From positions 117,507 to 181,506 of the forward strand of contig NZ_JAAOZT010000005.1 of the NCBI RefSeq assembly GCF_011947285.1: a stretch of DNA of 64,000 nt, in the 5' to 3' direction. This DNA comes from Glaciimonas immobilis. Its GTDB lineage: Bacteria; Pseudomonadota; Gammaproteobacteria; Burkholderiales; Burkholderiaceae_D. Shown one piece after another: positions 1 to 9,981 of this stretch. The position numbers and the translations under genes are program-made. How positions within the stretch are numbered: the stretch's first letter is position 1; every line of letters begins with the position of its first letter. The notes beneath the pieces were generated by a model, which was given only the letters and a program-made list of their open reading frames with translations, searched no databases and had not been told where the DNA came from.

Positions 1-114
1 ATATTGCCCTGCCTCCGTCGGAATGATTTTGATCGGGATACGGGCCATCTTTGCCGCCCCGCGAAGTTTTTCGCCCGCTTCCACCGGACGCTGTATTACG
101 GTTGATTCAGGCAT
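1..114 (-). CDS. lipA: Lipoyl synthase, N-terminal fragment (cut by window edge)
   Basis: Only the first 38 codons are in the window, starting at an ATG whose complement lies at 112-114. The peptide contains AKMARIPIKIIPTE, which matches the conserved segment of LipA just before its first cysteine motif (E. coli has DKMALIPVKNVATE). LipA is a radical SAM enzyme that inserts two sulfurs into octanoyl groups on lipoyl domains. It lies 33 bases after gcvT on the same strand, so it is probably the last gene of the glycine cleavage cluster, supplying the cofactor of GcvH. The CX4CX5C and CX3CX2C motifs lie outside the window, so the call rests on the N-terminus and context. Confidence 0.72.
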   Translation of the reverse strand, partial: MPESTVIQRPVEAGEKLRGAAKMARIPIKIIPTEAGQY

Positions 115-147
115 AGCACCCCCGCTGTTGGTCTCGTTTTAATATTT

Positions 148-1272
148 TTACCCGCGATAGTAGTGCTGGGGTGTGAACGGCATTTTGGTAACGACCACCG
201 GAATTGGTTTGCCGCGCACAATCGCGTGTAGTGCGCTGCCACTGCTGGCATAGGCGGTCTCGACGTAACCCATCGCCACGGGTGCGCCTACTGTCGGACC
301 AAAACCGCCGCTCGTTACTATGCCGACAACATGACCGCTGGGATTAACAATTTCTGCACCTTCGCGCACAGGCACCCTGTCTTGCGGCAACAAGCCAACG
401 CGCTTGCGCGCCACGCCTTCTGCCAGTTGGCGCTGGATAATTTCTGCCCCAGGATATCCACCGCCACGCGGCTGGTCGGCGCGGCGTACTTTGGATAAGG
501 CCCAGACCAGACTTGCCTCTACCGGTGTCGTGCTGACATTCAGGTCGTGACCGTACAGACACAACCCGGCCTCTAGCCGCAATGAGTCGCGTGCTCCTAG
601 TCCGACGGGTGCGACTTCCGGTTGCGCCAACAACAAGCGTGCCAAGGCTTCGGCATGGTCATTGGAAACGGATATTTCAAAACCGTCTTCGCCAGTGTAA
701 CCGGAGCGACTAACCACGCAATTGAAGCCCGCGAGCATCACGCTAGAAGTTTGCATGAATAACATTTGAGCCGTTTTAGGGGCGAAGCGCGCTAGTACCT
801 TTGCAGCCTGTGGCCCTTGTAACGCTAATAATGCGCGATTGGTCAACGCTTCAATCGCGCAACTATCCGGCAAATGATGCTGCAAGTACGCAAGGTCCTG
901 GTGTTTGCAGGCGGCGTTAACTACCAACAATAAATGATCGCCTGAGTTCGTTACCATCAGATCGTCCAGAATGCCGCCACTTTCGTTGGTGAAAACTGCA
1001 TAGCGCTGAGTATTGGGACGCAGGCCGAGAATATCGACCGGCACCAGCGCCTCCAGCGCCGCGGCGACATCCGCTCCGCTCAGGCGAATCTGCCCCATGT
1101 GCGACACGTCAAACAGGCCTGCCTGCGTGCGGGTATGCGCGTGCTCTTTGAGGCCGCCCATTGGATACTGCACCGGCATTTGGTAGCCGGCAAACGGCAC
1201 CATTTTTGCTCCCAATTCAAGATGCAGATCATACAGCGCGGTACGTTTAAGGGATTCTGGCGTGATATCCAT
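148..1272 (-). CDS. gcvT: Aminomethyltransferase, T protein of the glycine cleavage system
   Basis: GcvT transfers the methylene carbon from the aminomethyl-lipoyl arm of GcvH to tetrahydrofolate, releasing ammonia. The 374-residue length is close to the E. coli protein (364). The family start TALYDLHLELGAKMVPFAG is at residues 11-29, and the catalytic aspartate region GGILDDL is at 99-105. The folate-side segment SRSGYTGEDGFEI is present in mid-protein. The ATG at 1272 has an AAGGAC-type ribosome site. The gene follows gcvP on the same strand, but a decayed sdaA lies between them, so it may be read from the gcvH promoter or from a weak promoter of its own. Confidence 0.97.
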   Translation of the reverse strand: MDITPESLKRTALYDLHLELGAKMVPFAGYQMPVQYPMGGLKEHAHTRTQAGLFDVSHMGQIRLSGADVAAALEALVPVDILGLRPNTQRYAVFTNESGGILDDLMVTNSGDHLLLVVNAACKHQDLAYLQHHLPDSCAIEALTNRALLALQGPQAAKVLARFAPKTAQMLFMQTSSVMLAGFNCVVSRSGYTGEDGFEISVSNDHAEALARLLLAQPEVAPVGLGARDSLRLEAGLCLYGHDLNVSTTPVEASLVWALSKVRRADQPRGGGYPGAEIIQRQLAEGVARKRVGLLPQDRVPVREGAEIVNPSGHVVGIVTSGGFGPTVGAPVAMGYVETAYASSGSALHAIVRGKPIPVVVTKMPFTPQHYYRG

Positions 1273-1363
1273 AGTCGTTGTCCTTATTCTTTACGAACCT
1301 TTCGTCCTGTTATGCGGGCAGGCGGCCCTGCCGCAGATCAAGCGTCGCGCGCCAGCAGTTCCA

Positions 1364-1771
1364 TCAACATTCAATGACGTTAACAGCCAGTCCGCCACGC
1401 CACGTTTCTTTGTATTTGGTTTTCATGTCTGCGCCGGTATCGCGCATGGTTTTGATCACATTATCGAGCGAAACATGGTGGCGACCATCGCCGCGCAAGG
1501 CCATCCGTGCGACATTGATGGGCTTGACCGAACCCATTGCGTTCGGCACCTCTCCTGGCAAACCCGACAAAATCGCCTTATCGCTGCCATGGCCTTTGCC
1601 CGTCCCGCCCGGCGAGCCGTACAAGGCCGATTTAATCGACTGTGTCCGCGCCAGCAGGCCGTTATTTTTAAACCGGTGACAAACAGTAGTGCCGCACGCA
1701 TTGGTCCGACGGTATGCGAGCTGGAAGGACCGATACCGATTTTTAAATAAATCAAATACGCTGGTAGCCAT
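1364..1771 (-). pseudogene. sdaA: L-serine dehydratase remnant (frameshifts plus large internal deletion)
   Basis: The reading begins [10 protein letters not shown] as in SdaA, but a five-A run shifts the frame. The next frame encodes [20 protein letters not shown], the hallmark N-terminal segment. A second shift, also at an A run, returns to the first frame ([17 protein letters not shown]). The sequence then jumps directly to the C-terminal segment [20 protein letters not shown] and ends [17 protein letters not shown]. About 135 codons remain of roughly 460, so most of the catalytic domain, including the iron-sulfur cysteines, is gone. Serine deaminase would drain serine made from glycine; its position between gcvP and gcvT suggests it was once part of this operon. 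Confidence 0.93.
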
Positions 1772-1863
1772 GGACCGACATTTCCTTTGTTTAGCGCTTA
1801 AAACAACAGACTACTGGCACAATCTGGTACACACGTGGTTATTGGTAATCCTATTTGTAATCA

Positions 1864-4776
1864 CTATTCGTAATCGGACATAGGCGGGCAAGAGCACACC
1901 AGATTGCGATCGCCATAGACATTATCAACGCGGCCAACTGGCGGCCAATACTTGTTAGTCGTCTTTAAATTGAGAACCGGAAACACCGCCTGCTCTCGCG
2001 TGTAGGCGCGATCCCACTCTTCGGTCAAATCGAGCGCTGTGTGCGGCGCGCGCCTTAACGGACTATTGTCGGCCGTCATACGGCCCTCTTCGACCGCCTG
2101 AATCTCATGTCTGATCGCAATCATTGCAGCACAAAAACGGTCGATTTCTTGTTTCGATTCACTTTCTGTAGGCTCGATCATCAACGTCCCGGCGACCGGA
2201 AATGACATCGTCGGCGCATGAAAACCAAAATCGATAAGACGTTTCGCCACATCCTCCACCGTCACGCCGGTCTTGTCTTTCAGCAGTCGCAGATCGATGA
2301 TGCATTCATGCGCCACGATACCGTTTTTACCTGCATATAGAATCGGGTATTGGGGCGCAAGACGATGGGCAATATAGTTGGCATTCAGAATTGCCATTTG
2401 ACTCGCTTGCCTGAGACCGCGCGCGCCCATCAACGTAATGTAGGCCCAACTGATCGGCAGGATGTTTGCACTACCCCAAGGTGTCGCAGCCACCGGTGCA
2501 ATGCCAGTCTCTAATAACCCATGTCCGGGTAAAAAAGGCGCAAGGTGCGACTTCACGCCAATTGGCCCGACGCCAGGACCACCCCCTCCGTGTGGAATAC
2601 AAAATGTCTTGTGCAGATTGAGATGCGATACATCGCCGCCGAAATGACCCGGGGCGCACAGGCCGACCATTGCATTCATGTTCGCACCATCGATATACAC
2701 CTGGCCGCCGTGACCATGAATGATGTCGCAAATTTCACGGATCGCCCCCTCAAATACACCATGGGTAGACGGATAAGTGACCATCAATGCCGCAAGGTCG
2801 CCCGCATGCTGTTGCGCTTTGGCGCGGAGGTCGGCCACATCCACGTTACCGTTGTCGTCACAGCGCACCACCACCACTTTCATGCCAGCCATGTGCGCGG
2901 TGGCCGGATTGGTTCCATGCGCAGAGCTGGGGATCAGGCAAATATCACGCTGTCCTTCGCCGCGACTTTGATGATACGCGCGGATCGCCAGCATCCCCGC
3001 ATATTCGCCCTGCGATCCGGCGTTGGGTTGCAATGAAACCGCATCGTAGCCGGTGCACACGCATAACATCTGTTCAAGCTCAGAGATAAGCTGCTGATAG
3101 CCCTGTGCCTGTTCGAGCGGTGCGAATGGATGGATCTGGCTAAACTCTTTCCATGTTATTGGAATCATTTCGGTACTGGCGTTCAGCTTCATGGTGCAGG
3201 ACCCCAGCGGGATCATGGTGCGGTCAAGCGCCAGATCCTTGTCGGCCAGGCTACGAAGATAGCGCATCATTTGGGTCTCGGAGTGATGGCTATTGAAGAC
3301 CGGATGCGTCAGAAAATCGCTGGTGCGCCTTAACGTCGCCGGAATCCGCTCATCAGCATTGGCCTCTATGGACGCAAAAGATAGCCCTGGATCACCCCTG
3401 TTAGAAAAAATCCGCCACAGTGCTTCAACATCCGCTGCGGTTGTGGTCTCGTCGAAGGACACGCCGACCGTATCACTGGCAACAATCCGCAGATTAACGG
3501 ACTGCGCGCGCGCCGCCGCGTGGATGGCTTGCGTATGGCCAACAGTGCGGACCGTGATGGTGTCAAAAAAATGGGCCGTCAACACTTCATTATTGCATTT
3601 AGTCAAACCAGCTGCGAACGTTGCTGCTAGCCGATGTATGCGCTGGGCGATAGTTTTTAAGCCTTGCGGTCCGTGATAGACCGCGTACATGCTGGCGATG
3701 TTCGCTAGTAAAACCTGCGCTGTGCAAATATTGCTGGTAGCTTTTTCGCGACGAATATGTTGCTCGCGGGTTTGCATCGCCAGACGATAGGCCTGGTCGC
3801 CCCGACTATCGATGGAGACGCCCACCACACGTCCCGGCATCTGTCGCTTATGCGCATCCCGCGTAGCGAAATAGGCGGCATGCGGTCCACCATAACCGAG
3901 TGGCACGCCAAACCTCTGAGACGAGCCGATAGCAACATCTGCGCCGAATTCTCCGGGCGGCGTTAATAACGTCAGCGCGAGCAAATCTGCGGCAACGACG
4001 ACTAGCGCGTCCTTGCTATGGGCGCTAGCAACGGTCGCCGAATAATCGTGTATCTCACCGCCGAGGTTGGGATATTGCAGCAGGATGCCGAAATAATCGA
4101 TTGCATTGGTGGCATTGGTGGCATTGGTGGCATTGGTCACATTCAGCGCGGTCCGGTGATCACCGACGACGACGTTAATGTTCAGCGGCACGGCTCTGGT
4201 GCGCACTACAGCGATGGTTTGCGGAAAGCAGTCTTGCGATACAAAGAAGGTGGTGCTCTTGCTTTTGGAGACGCGCTGACAGAATGTCATGGCCTCCGCT
4301 GCCGCAGTGGCTTCATCCAGCAACGAGGCGTTGGCGATTTCCATACCGGTTAAATCGGAGACCATCGTTTGAAAGTTCAGTAGCGCTTCTAAACGCCCTT
4401 GCGATATCTCGGGCTGATACGGGGTATAGGCGGTGTACCAGCCGGGATTTTCCAGCAGGTTGCGCAGGATGACGGTCGGTGTGTGGCAGTTGTAATACCC
4501 CATCCCGATATAGGTTTTAAAAACCTTATTTCTTGCGGCGATGACCCGCAGCGCGTCCAATGTCTCCACCTCGTTTAGCGCGGCACTCCCAGTCAAAGGC
4601 AATGGCGCATCCAGCAAAATCGCTGCAGGGATCACATCTTTTATCAACGCATCAATAGACGCATACCCTAGCGCCTCCAGCATGCTTTGTTGATCTTTTG
4701 CGCCCGGCCCGATATGCCTGCTGACAAACGCCGTATGCTGTAACAAATCATCAAATGCGAGCCGTGGCTGAGTCAT
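1864..4776 (-). CDS. gcvP: Glycine dehydrogenase (decarboxylating), P protein
   Basis: GcvP is the PLP enzyme that decarboxylates glycine and loads the aminomethyl group onto lipoyl-GcvH. At 970 residues it is the long fused form (E. coli 957). The N-terminal half starts [21 protein letters not shown]. The PLP lysine lies in [20 protein letters not shown] in the C-terminal half, with the following glycine-rich loop intact. A run of N-A-T triplets is inserted in a variable loop about 210 residues in; it comes from a 9-base tandem repeat and keeps the frame. The gene lies about 200 bases downstream of gcvH. Confidence 0.98.
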   Translation of the reverse strand: MTQPRLAFDDLLQHTAFVSRHIGPGAKDQQSMLEALGYASIDALIKDVIPAAILLDAPLPLTGSAALNEVETLDALRVIAARNKVFKTYIGMGYYNCHTPTVILRNLLENPGWYTAYTPYQPEISQGRLEALLNFQTMVSDLTGMEIANASLLDEATAAAEAMTFCQRVSKSKSTTFFVSQDCFPQTIAVVRTRAVPLNINVVVGDHRTALNVTNATNATNATNAIDYFGILLQYPNLGGEIHDYSATVASAHSKDALVVVAADLLALTLLTPPGEFGADVAIGSSQRFGVPLGYGGPHAAYFATRDAHKRQMPGRVVGVSIDSRGDQAYRLAMQTREQHIRREKATSNICTAQVLLANIASMYAVYHGPQGLKTIAQRIHRLAATFAAGLTKCNNEVLTAHFFDTITVRTVGHTQAIHAAARAQSVNLRIVASDTVGVSFDETTTAADVEALWRIFSNRGDPGLSFASIEANADERIPATLRRTSDFLTHPVFNSHHSETQMMRYLRSLADKDLALDRTMIPLGSCTMKLNASTEMIPITWKEFSQIHPFAPLEQAQGYQQLISELEQMLCVCTGYDAVSLQPNAGSQGEYAGMLAIRAYHQSRGEGQRDICLIPSSAHGTNPATAHMAGMKVVVVRCDDNGNVDVADLRAKAQQHAGDLAALMVTYPSTHGVFEGAIREICDIIHGHGGQVYIDGANMNAMVGLCAPGHFGGDVSHLNLHKTFCIPHGGGGPGVGPIGVKSHLAPFLPGHGLLETGIAPVAATPWGSANILPISWAYITLMGARGLRQASQMAILNANYIAHRLAPQYPILYAGKNGIVAHECIIDLRLLKDKTGVTVEDVAKRLIDFGFHAPTMSFPVAGTLMIEPTESESKQEIDRFCAAMIAIRHEIQAVEEGRMTADNSPLRRAPHTALDLTEEWDRAYTREQAVFPVLNLKTTNKYWPPVGRVDNVYGDRNLVCSCPPMSDYE
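4103..4138. repeat. 9-base tandem repeat inside gcvP (4 copies)
   Basis: Four head-to-tail copies of gcattggtg, the last with one change, encode an Asn-Ala-Thr repeat on the minus strand. Changes in copy number would add or remove three residues and keep the frame. Confidence 0.9.
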
Positions 4777-4979
4777 TATGCTCTCTCGAAATTAGTATTT
4801 TGCCAAGCATCTGGGAGTGACGCACTAATCGCCAGAGCCCTACTAGCTTAATCGTTGGCTGGATTTATTGCTTTAATTATTGTGCTGGACGTCCCATCGA
4901 ACTAAATAGCATGAAACTCGCAGGATCTTTCCCAGGACATTGACGCAATGCAACCCACCACACACGTGCACACGCAACG

Positions 4980-5360
4980 TCAGCCTAAACCTGCGACGAA
5001 CGCTTTATAAGCGTCCCCGTCCATCAAGTCCGCCAGTTCCAGGGGGTCGCGCAACTGAAACCTAAAAAACCAGCCGTCACCTAAAGGATCTTCGTTAACC
5101 CTGCCGGGCTCCTCAATCAACGATTCGTTGACTTCGGTCACGATCCCGGCGGCAGGCATCAGTATCTCGCTCGCGGTTTTGACCGACTCAATGACGACTA
5201 CTTCCTCCCCTTTTTTTAGCTCTCTGCCGACATCTGGTAACTGAACGTAGACCAGATCTCCCAAATGATCCTGGGCAAATTCGGTAATGCCGACCGTCAC
5301 CAGACCGCCATCCTCAACCTTCAACCACTCATGCTGCTTTGTGTATTGCGTCGCACTCAT
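4980..5360 (-). CDS. gcvH: Glycine cleavage system H protein
   Basis: GcvH is the lipoyl carrier that shuttles the aminomethyl arm between GcvP, GcvT and the L protein. The 126-residue length is standard. The lipoyl attachment lysine is K61 in VVVIESVKTASEI, and the GDLVYVQLPDVG strand precedes it. The start MSATQYTKQHEWLKVEDGG is typical, and GGGAGATAAGCA sits before the ATG. It is the first gene of the minus-strand cluster. I looked upstream for the tandem glycine riboswitch common in gcv operons and did not recognise one. Confidence 0.97.
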   Translation of the reverse strand: MSATQYTKQHEWLKVEDGGLVTVGITEFAQDHLGDLVYVQLPDVGRELKKGEEVVVIESVKTASEILMPAAGIVTEVNESLIEEPGRVNEDPLGDGWFFRFQLRDPLELADLMDGDAYKAFVAGLG

Positions 5361-5694
5361 TGCTTATCTCCCACAAAAGTTGGCATTATAAAGTTGGCGT
5401 TACCTGATGCCCTTACCCCGGATGTACAGCGCACAGGTCTTACACCACACATAAAATTGTAGAGTTTTTAGCGCCATTTATGCAATCAAATGCGTGGTGC
5501 AAAAGTTTGTTCACAACAATAATATATTTAAAAAAATTTAAAAAAATAAAATCCATATCGCTATATTTTAAAAAACAAAGCCAAAAAAATATTTCATTCC
5601 TTGTTGCGAAAAACCCAGACACCGATCAAAAATATCAAAGTCACCGCGTTCGACGTAGACTTTGCATGTAACTACCCTAAAAAGGAGGGGTTCC
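5361..5694. other. Divergent AT-rich intergenic region between gcvH and the aldehyde dehydrogenase
   Basis: These 334 bases hold no gene I can support. Positions about 5515-5605 are strikingly A/T-rich, with long A runs and phased short tracts, unlike the flanks. They lie where promoters for both divergent genes should be, so a curved or nucleoid-protein-bound promoter region is plausible but not shown. Confidence 0.6.
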
Positions 5695-7194
5695 ATGGAT
5701 ATTTTTGAGTTAATGAAGCGCTTTGGCGTTCCGCAAACGGTACTACAAAATGGCAATCTTCCAGTGCGCAGTCCTATCGATGGCGCGCTGCTTGCAAACA
5801 TCAGAACACACAATGCTAATCAGACTACGGCCGCGGTAAATCGTGCACATCAAGCGTTTCTTGCATGGCGTATGGTTCCCGCTCCTCGGCGCGGCGAACT
5901 GGTGCGCCTGTTAGGCAATACTCTGCGTGTGCATAAGAAAGATTTAGGTACGTTGATCACCCTTGAGACCGGCAAAATTTTGCAGGAAGGATTAGGTGAA
6001 GTACAGGAAATGATCGACATCTGTGATTTTGCAGTTGGTCTTTCACGGCAACTATACGGTTTGACGATTGCGTCCGAACGTCCGGGGCATCGAATGATGG
6101 AAAGCTGGCATCCGCTAGGTGTCTGCGGCATCATATCGGCCTTTAATTTTCCTGCAGCGGTGTGGGCGTGGAATGCCGCTCTGGCTTTCGTTTGCGGCAA
6201 TAGCGTGGTATGGAAACCGTCAGAAAAATCGCCGTTGACTGGCTTAGCTTGCGCGGCCCTATTCGAGCAGGCGTGCGTCGCTTTCGGGGATGCGCCTGAC
6301 GGCTTACTGGAAGTGGTTCAAGGTGCCCGCGCCGTTGGCGATGTATTGGTTAACGATGTGCGGGTGCCGTTAATTTCTGCCACTGGATCGACCCGTATGG
6401 GCCGTGAAGTCGGCGCACGTGTCGCCGAACGATTTGGTCGCAGCATTCTTGAACTAGGGGGCAATAACGCCGCGATAATAGCGCCTAGCGCCGATCTTTC
6501 TATGGTGGTGCGCGGGGTATTGTTTGCCGCCGTGGGCACCGCTGGGCAACGCTGCACGACGCTACGTCGACTAATCGTCCATAACGACGTTTACGACACA
6601 CTGATCCCACAACTCCGACAGGCGTATGGCAATATCAAGATCGGTAACCCGCTGCATGGCGACACCTTGGTGGGCCCGTTAATTGATGTGAAGTCTTTTG
6701 ACACCATGCAGCAAGCTTTGCACGTTGCACGCAGTCAGGGCGGCAAAATAACTGGCGGTGCGCAGGTGGATGTCGCAGGATGTATGGACGGCTTTTACGT
6801 CCGGCCCGCGTTGGTTGAGATGCCGCAGCAGACAGAGCTGGTCCGGCATGAAACCTTTGGGCCGATTTTATACATCTTGCGCTATGACGATTTTGCCGAA
6901 GCGATCGCATTACAAAATGGTGTTTCGCAAGGACTATCATCGTCGATCTTCACTATGAATATGCGCGAGGCCGAACTCTTTGTTTCTGCCGTTGGAAGCG
7001 ATTGCGGGATCGCCAACGTTAACATTGGGCCATCGGGTGCCGAAATCGGCGGCGCGTTCGGCGGTGAAAAAGACACCGGCGGAGGTCGCGAATCGGGCTC
7101 GGATTCCTGGCGGGCCTATATGCGTCGGGCCACCAACACTATCAATTACTCAGATACGTTACCGTTGGCGCAAGGCATTGTATTTAACCTTTAA
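5695..7194 (+). CDS. amaB: Aldehyde dehydrogenase, ALDH7 type (probable aminoadipate semialdehyde dehydrogenase)
   Basis: NAD-dependent aldehyde dehydrogenase. The start at 5695 is fixed by a strong AAAGGAGGGG seven bases upstream; an in-frame ATG 33 bases earlier has no such site. From this start the protein has 499 residues. The general base is E253 in ELGGNNA, and the nucleophile is C287 in GTAGQRCTT. The N-terminal segment before the Rossmann fold and the C-terminal GAEIGGAFGGEKDTGGGRESGS are characteristic of ALDH7 (antiquitin). In Pseudomonas this subfamily is AmaB, which oxidises alpha-aminoadipic semialdehyde in lysine breakdown; that substrate is inferred from family only, since no other lysine catabolic gene is nearby. 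Confidence 0.88.
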   Translation: MDIFELMKRFGVPQTVLQNGNLPVRSPIDGALLANIRTHNANQTTAAVNRAHQAFLAWRMVPAPRRGELVRLLGNTLRVHKKDLGTLITLETGKILQEGLGEVQEMIDICDFAVGLSRQLYGLTIASERPGHRMMESWHPLGVCGIISAFNFPAAVWAWNAALAFVCGNSVVWKPSEKSPLTGLACAALFEQACVAFGDAPDGLLEVVQGARAVGDVLVNDVRVPLISATGSTRMGREVGARVAERFGRSILELGGNNAAIIAPSADLSMVVRGVLFAAVGTAGQRCTTLRRLIVHNDVYDTLIPQLRQAYGNIKIGNPLHGDTLVGPLIDVKSFDTMQQALHVARSQGGKITGGAQVDVAGCMDGFYVRPALVEMPQQTELVRHETFGPILYILRYDDFAEAIALQNGVSQGLSSSIFTMNMREAELFVSAVGSDCGIANVNIGPSGAEIGGAFGGEKDTGGGRESGSDSWRAYMRRATNTINYSDTLPLAQGIVFNL

Positions 7195-7277
7195 AAGATC
7201 ATGCATAAAAGAGTGGTATTTTTGGATGTGTAATATTTACCTATTTTGATCTGAAATTTCTGGATGCATTGCTGACG

Positions 7278-7311
7278 GCATCAATGCATCAATGCATCAA
7301 TGCACCAATGC
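7278..7311. repeat. 8-base tandem repeat (gcatcaat x4)
   Basis: Three perfect copies of gcatcaat and a fourth with one change (gcaccaat) lie in the convergent gap between the aldehyde dehydrogenase and the ThDP enzyme. Confidence 0.9.
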
Positions 7312-7361
7312 GCAAGGCACACGGCACTGCACCAATGATCGCCGCTAGGTTGCGCCTTTGC

Positions 7362-9119
7362 TTAAGACATTTTCTGCGTCCGCAATGCCTGCTCTCTGAT
7401 TGAGGATAAACTGCTTGTGGGCGTGATCACTTCAGGCGATAGTCGAATCTCAATAAGAGCGGGCAAACCGCTGGCGCACGCTTGTTCAAAAGCCGGGATA
7501 AAGTCCTCAGTCTTTTCAACTGTCGCACCCAACGCGCCGAATGAGCGAGCATATGCAGCAAAGTCCGGATTGGTCAGCGTTGTGCCATGTACCCGGCCCG
7601 GATAGGTGCGTTCCTGATGCATACGTATGGTGCCGTATATGCCATTATTGACAACGATAAAAATTACCGGCAAAGCATATTGCATTGCCGTCGCCAGCTC
7701 CTGACTGCTCATCATAAAACAACCGTCGCCTGCGAAAGCAATCACCATCCGTTCGGGATAAAGTGACTTCGCAGCAATGGCAGCGGGTACGCCGTAGCCC
7801 ATCGCGCCACTGGTCGGCGCAAGCTGTGATCTGAAATACCGATAGTAATAAAACCGGTGCACCCAGGTGGCATAATTACCCGCGCCATTACAAATGATCG
7901 CATCGGACGATAAGTGTTCACGCAGATATCGCATAATCTCCCCCATTTGCACCGGCCCTGCAACTGTTGGCGGCGTGCTCCATGCCAGGTAATCCGCATG
8001 CGCAGCTTCGGCCTGCCCGCTGTGCCCTGACTGGCCCACCCACGCTAGCGGGTTGACTGGCACGAGCCGGGCGGCAACCGCAGCGAACTCGGGCATCCCC
8101 GCATTAATCATCACCTCTGCCGCGTACACGGAACCTAACTCCTCGGCACCGGCATGTACATGCACCAGATGTTGCCGCGGCGTGGGTATATCGAACAGGG
8201 TATAACCGCTGGTAGTCATTTCGCCCAGGCGAGGACCGATTGCCAGCACCACGTCAGCGTCCTTAATCCGCTGCGCTAATACAGGATTAATCCCAATACC
8301 CACATCGCCCGCATACAAAGAATGCGTATTATCAAACAAATCCTGAAAGCGAAAAGCACAGGCCGTGGGCAGCTGCCACGCTTCACTAAACCGGCGTATA
8401 TCGTCATATGCTTGCTGGGTCCAGCCGCTGCCGCCAAGTATCGCAATCGGCCGTTGTGCAGCGCTGAGCAGTGCCGCCAACTGCTGCACGGCCTCCACAG
8501 TTGGTGCAGCCGCGACGCGGGTATAAGTTGGCGCTGCAAATGCCGTAGTAATCTCAACCAGCATATCTTCCGGCAATGCCAGAACGACCGGCCCCGGTCG
8601 TCCGCTCACCGCGGTTTGAAACGCACGGCTGACATATTCCGGAATACGTTTGGCATCATCGATTTGAGCCACCCATTTAGTTACCGGACCAAACATGCGC
8701 CGATAGTCGATTTCCTGAAACGCTTCACGGTCCATGCAATCGCGTGCGACTTGGCCAACAAACATAATCAATGGTGTTGAATCCTGATAAGCCGTATGCA
8801 GTCCTGTCGCCGCGTTCATCGCGCCCGGACCCCGAGTCACCATTACAATGCCCGGCTTGCCAGTGAGTTTGCCATATGCCTCGGCCATGTTCGCGGCGCC
8901 GCTTTCATGGCGGCAGATGCGCAATGCTATGCGCTCCCTGACGTCATATAAAGCATCAAGTGCATTGAGATAACTCTCTCCCGGTACACAAAACACATGG
9001 TCGACATGATGCGTCAGTAGACACTCAACTAAAATCCGCCCACCGCTTCCAGAAATAATCACTTTAGCGTTGATTGTGCTCTCCTCGTTGTGATGGGTTA
9101 TTTGATCTTGTTGTTGCAC
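7362..9119 (-). CDS. Thiamine diphosphate enzyme of the acetolactate synthase/benzoylformate decarboxylase superfamily
   Basis: The protein has the three-domain layout of this superfamily: an N-terminal pyrimidine-binding domain with the catalytic glutamate in ICRHESGAANMAEAYG, a middle domain, and a C-terminal pyrophosphate domain with GDGCFMMSSQEL followed by NNGIYG (the GDG...NN motif). It resembles catabolic acetolactate synthase-like proteins more than biosynthetic IlvB, and no small subunit gene is nearby, so the substrate is unknown. The longest reading starts at a GTG at 9119. A good GAGGAG site instead precedes an ATC at 9072-9074, with a GTG a few codons further on, so the true start is uncertain. 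It converges on the aldehyde dehydrogenase. Confidence 0.85.
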   Translation of the reverse strand: MQQQDQITHHNEESTINAKVIISGSGGRILVECLLTHHVDHVFCVPGESYLNALDALYDVRERIALRICRHESGAANMAEAYGKLTGKPGIVMVTRGPGAMNAATGLHTAYQDSTPLIMFVGQVARDCMDREAFQEIDYRRMFGPVTKWVAQIDDAKRIPEYVSRAFQTAVSGRPGPVVLALPEDMLVEITTAFAAPTYTRVAAAPTVEAVQQLAALLSAAQRPIAILGGSGWTQQAYDDIRRFSEAWQLPTACAFRFQDLFDNTHSLYAGDVGIGINPVLAQRIKDADVVLAIGPRLGEMTTSGYTLFDIPTPRQHLVHVHAGAEELGSVYAAEVMINAGMPEFAAVAARLVPVNPLAWVGQSGHSGQAEAAHADYLAWSTPPTVAGPVQMGEIMRYLREHLSSDAIICNGAGNYATWVHRFYYYRYFRSQLAPTSGAMGYGVPAAIAAKSLYPERMVIAFAGDGCFMMSSQELATAMQYALPVIFIVVNNGIYGTIRMHQERTYPGRVHGTTLTNPDFAAYARSFGALGATVEKTEDFIPAFEQACASGLPALIEIRLSPEVITPTSSLSSIREQALRTQKMS

Positions 9120-9391
9120 CTATCGGCGCTGTGGTTCCATATCATCAGAGCGTCGAGGGACGGTCGCTTCGATTTATGTCTTCCCCGGCATGCGATAAAG
9201 TGCGTTCCTTTACCAATACCACAGCGCTTAAATGTTCCTTCAGGCTTACATTTAAATAGGTGTTGCAACCGTCATCGTTTAGCATAAAAATACAATCAAG
9301 CAGTCACAGCGTACCCGTTTGTGCGTGGAGTAGGCTTATGGTCAAAGCATGCGTCGCACTTCATTTTATTATTTTCGTCGGGAGCAAGGCC

Positions 9392-9598
9392 ATGCGTTCC
9401 ACACCTAAACTGCACAGTTTTCTTGCATTAATGCTACATCCCCCGATCACAATCGTTCTAGGAATCATGACAGCGATCTTCGTGACCTTTTTATTTTGCG
9501 TAGGCATTATTCTCTTTAACGAGACCCCTATCTTACTTTTACGCCTGTTGCAGTGGATAGGGAGAGACTGTGTTTGGTGCACTGTGACCCCCCACTAA
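9392..9598 (+). CDS. Possible small membrane protein (68 residues)
   Basis: I do not recognise a family. The ATG at 9392 has GGAG eight bases upstream. The product is 68 residues with one clear hydrophobic stretch (PPITIVLGIMTAIFVTFLFC, about residues 15-34, continuing to about 43), followed by a short amphipathic tail. The reading frame is open further upstream, but only this start has a ribosome site. It stands alone between a minus-strand enzyme gene and a non-coding stretch. It could be a single-pass inner membrane microprotein or a chance ORF. Confidence 0.4.
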   Translation: MRSTPKLHSFLALMLHPPITIVLGIMTAIFVTFLFCVGIILFNETPILLLRLLQWIGRDCVWCTVTPH

Positions 9599-9981
9599 TT
9601 TTTACTTGTTTCTTTTACCTTATTTTGTACTTAATCTCAGGTTGATATTAGGTCGGTCTCACGGTAATCTCCATAAGAACAAAGCTTATATCCCTTACTC
9701 AGCCTCTACTTTTGTTTTCTGAGAGTAATATAAGAGTTAAATAAACACTTAAAGAAGCTTAAGGTGGGCTTTGAATGTCGCAAAATAACATCAACTAGCA
9801 CTACCCGCGCGAATCACCGCCCCGCAATCAATACGCGCTGTTACCATACTGATATGACCTGTCAAAGAGCAAAAAGGGTGACCAAAAGCCTACGATTCAA
9901 GAGTCATTTATACCTTGATGTTTCCTACTCTGGCTTAAACGCTGATGATCTGATTGTCTTTACACTTGTAAAGGAAAATTT
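9599..9981. other. Intergenic region, no gene seen
   Basis: About 380 bases, AT-rich in the first two thirds. I see no convincing ORF or RNA gene. The promoter of the coiled-coil protein at 9982 should lie in its last part. Confidence 0.5.

Noticed and set aside
5361..5480. Possible glycine riboswitch upstream of gcvH
   Set aside because: I looked for the tandem aptamer core upstream of gcvH and gcvT and did not see it; the leader of about 100 bases is also short for a tandem riboswitch.
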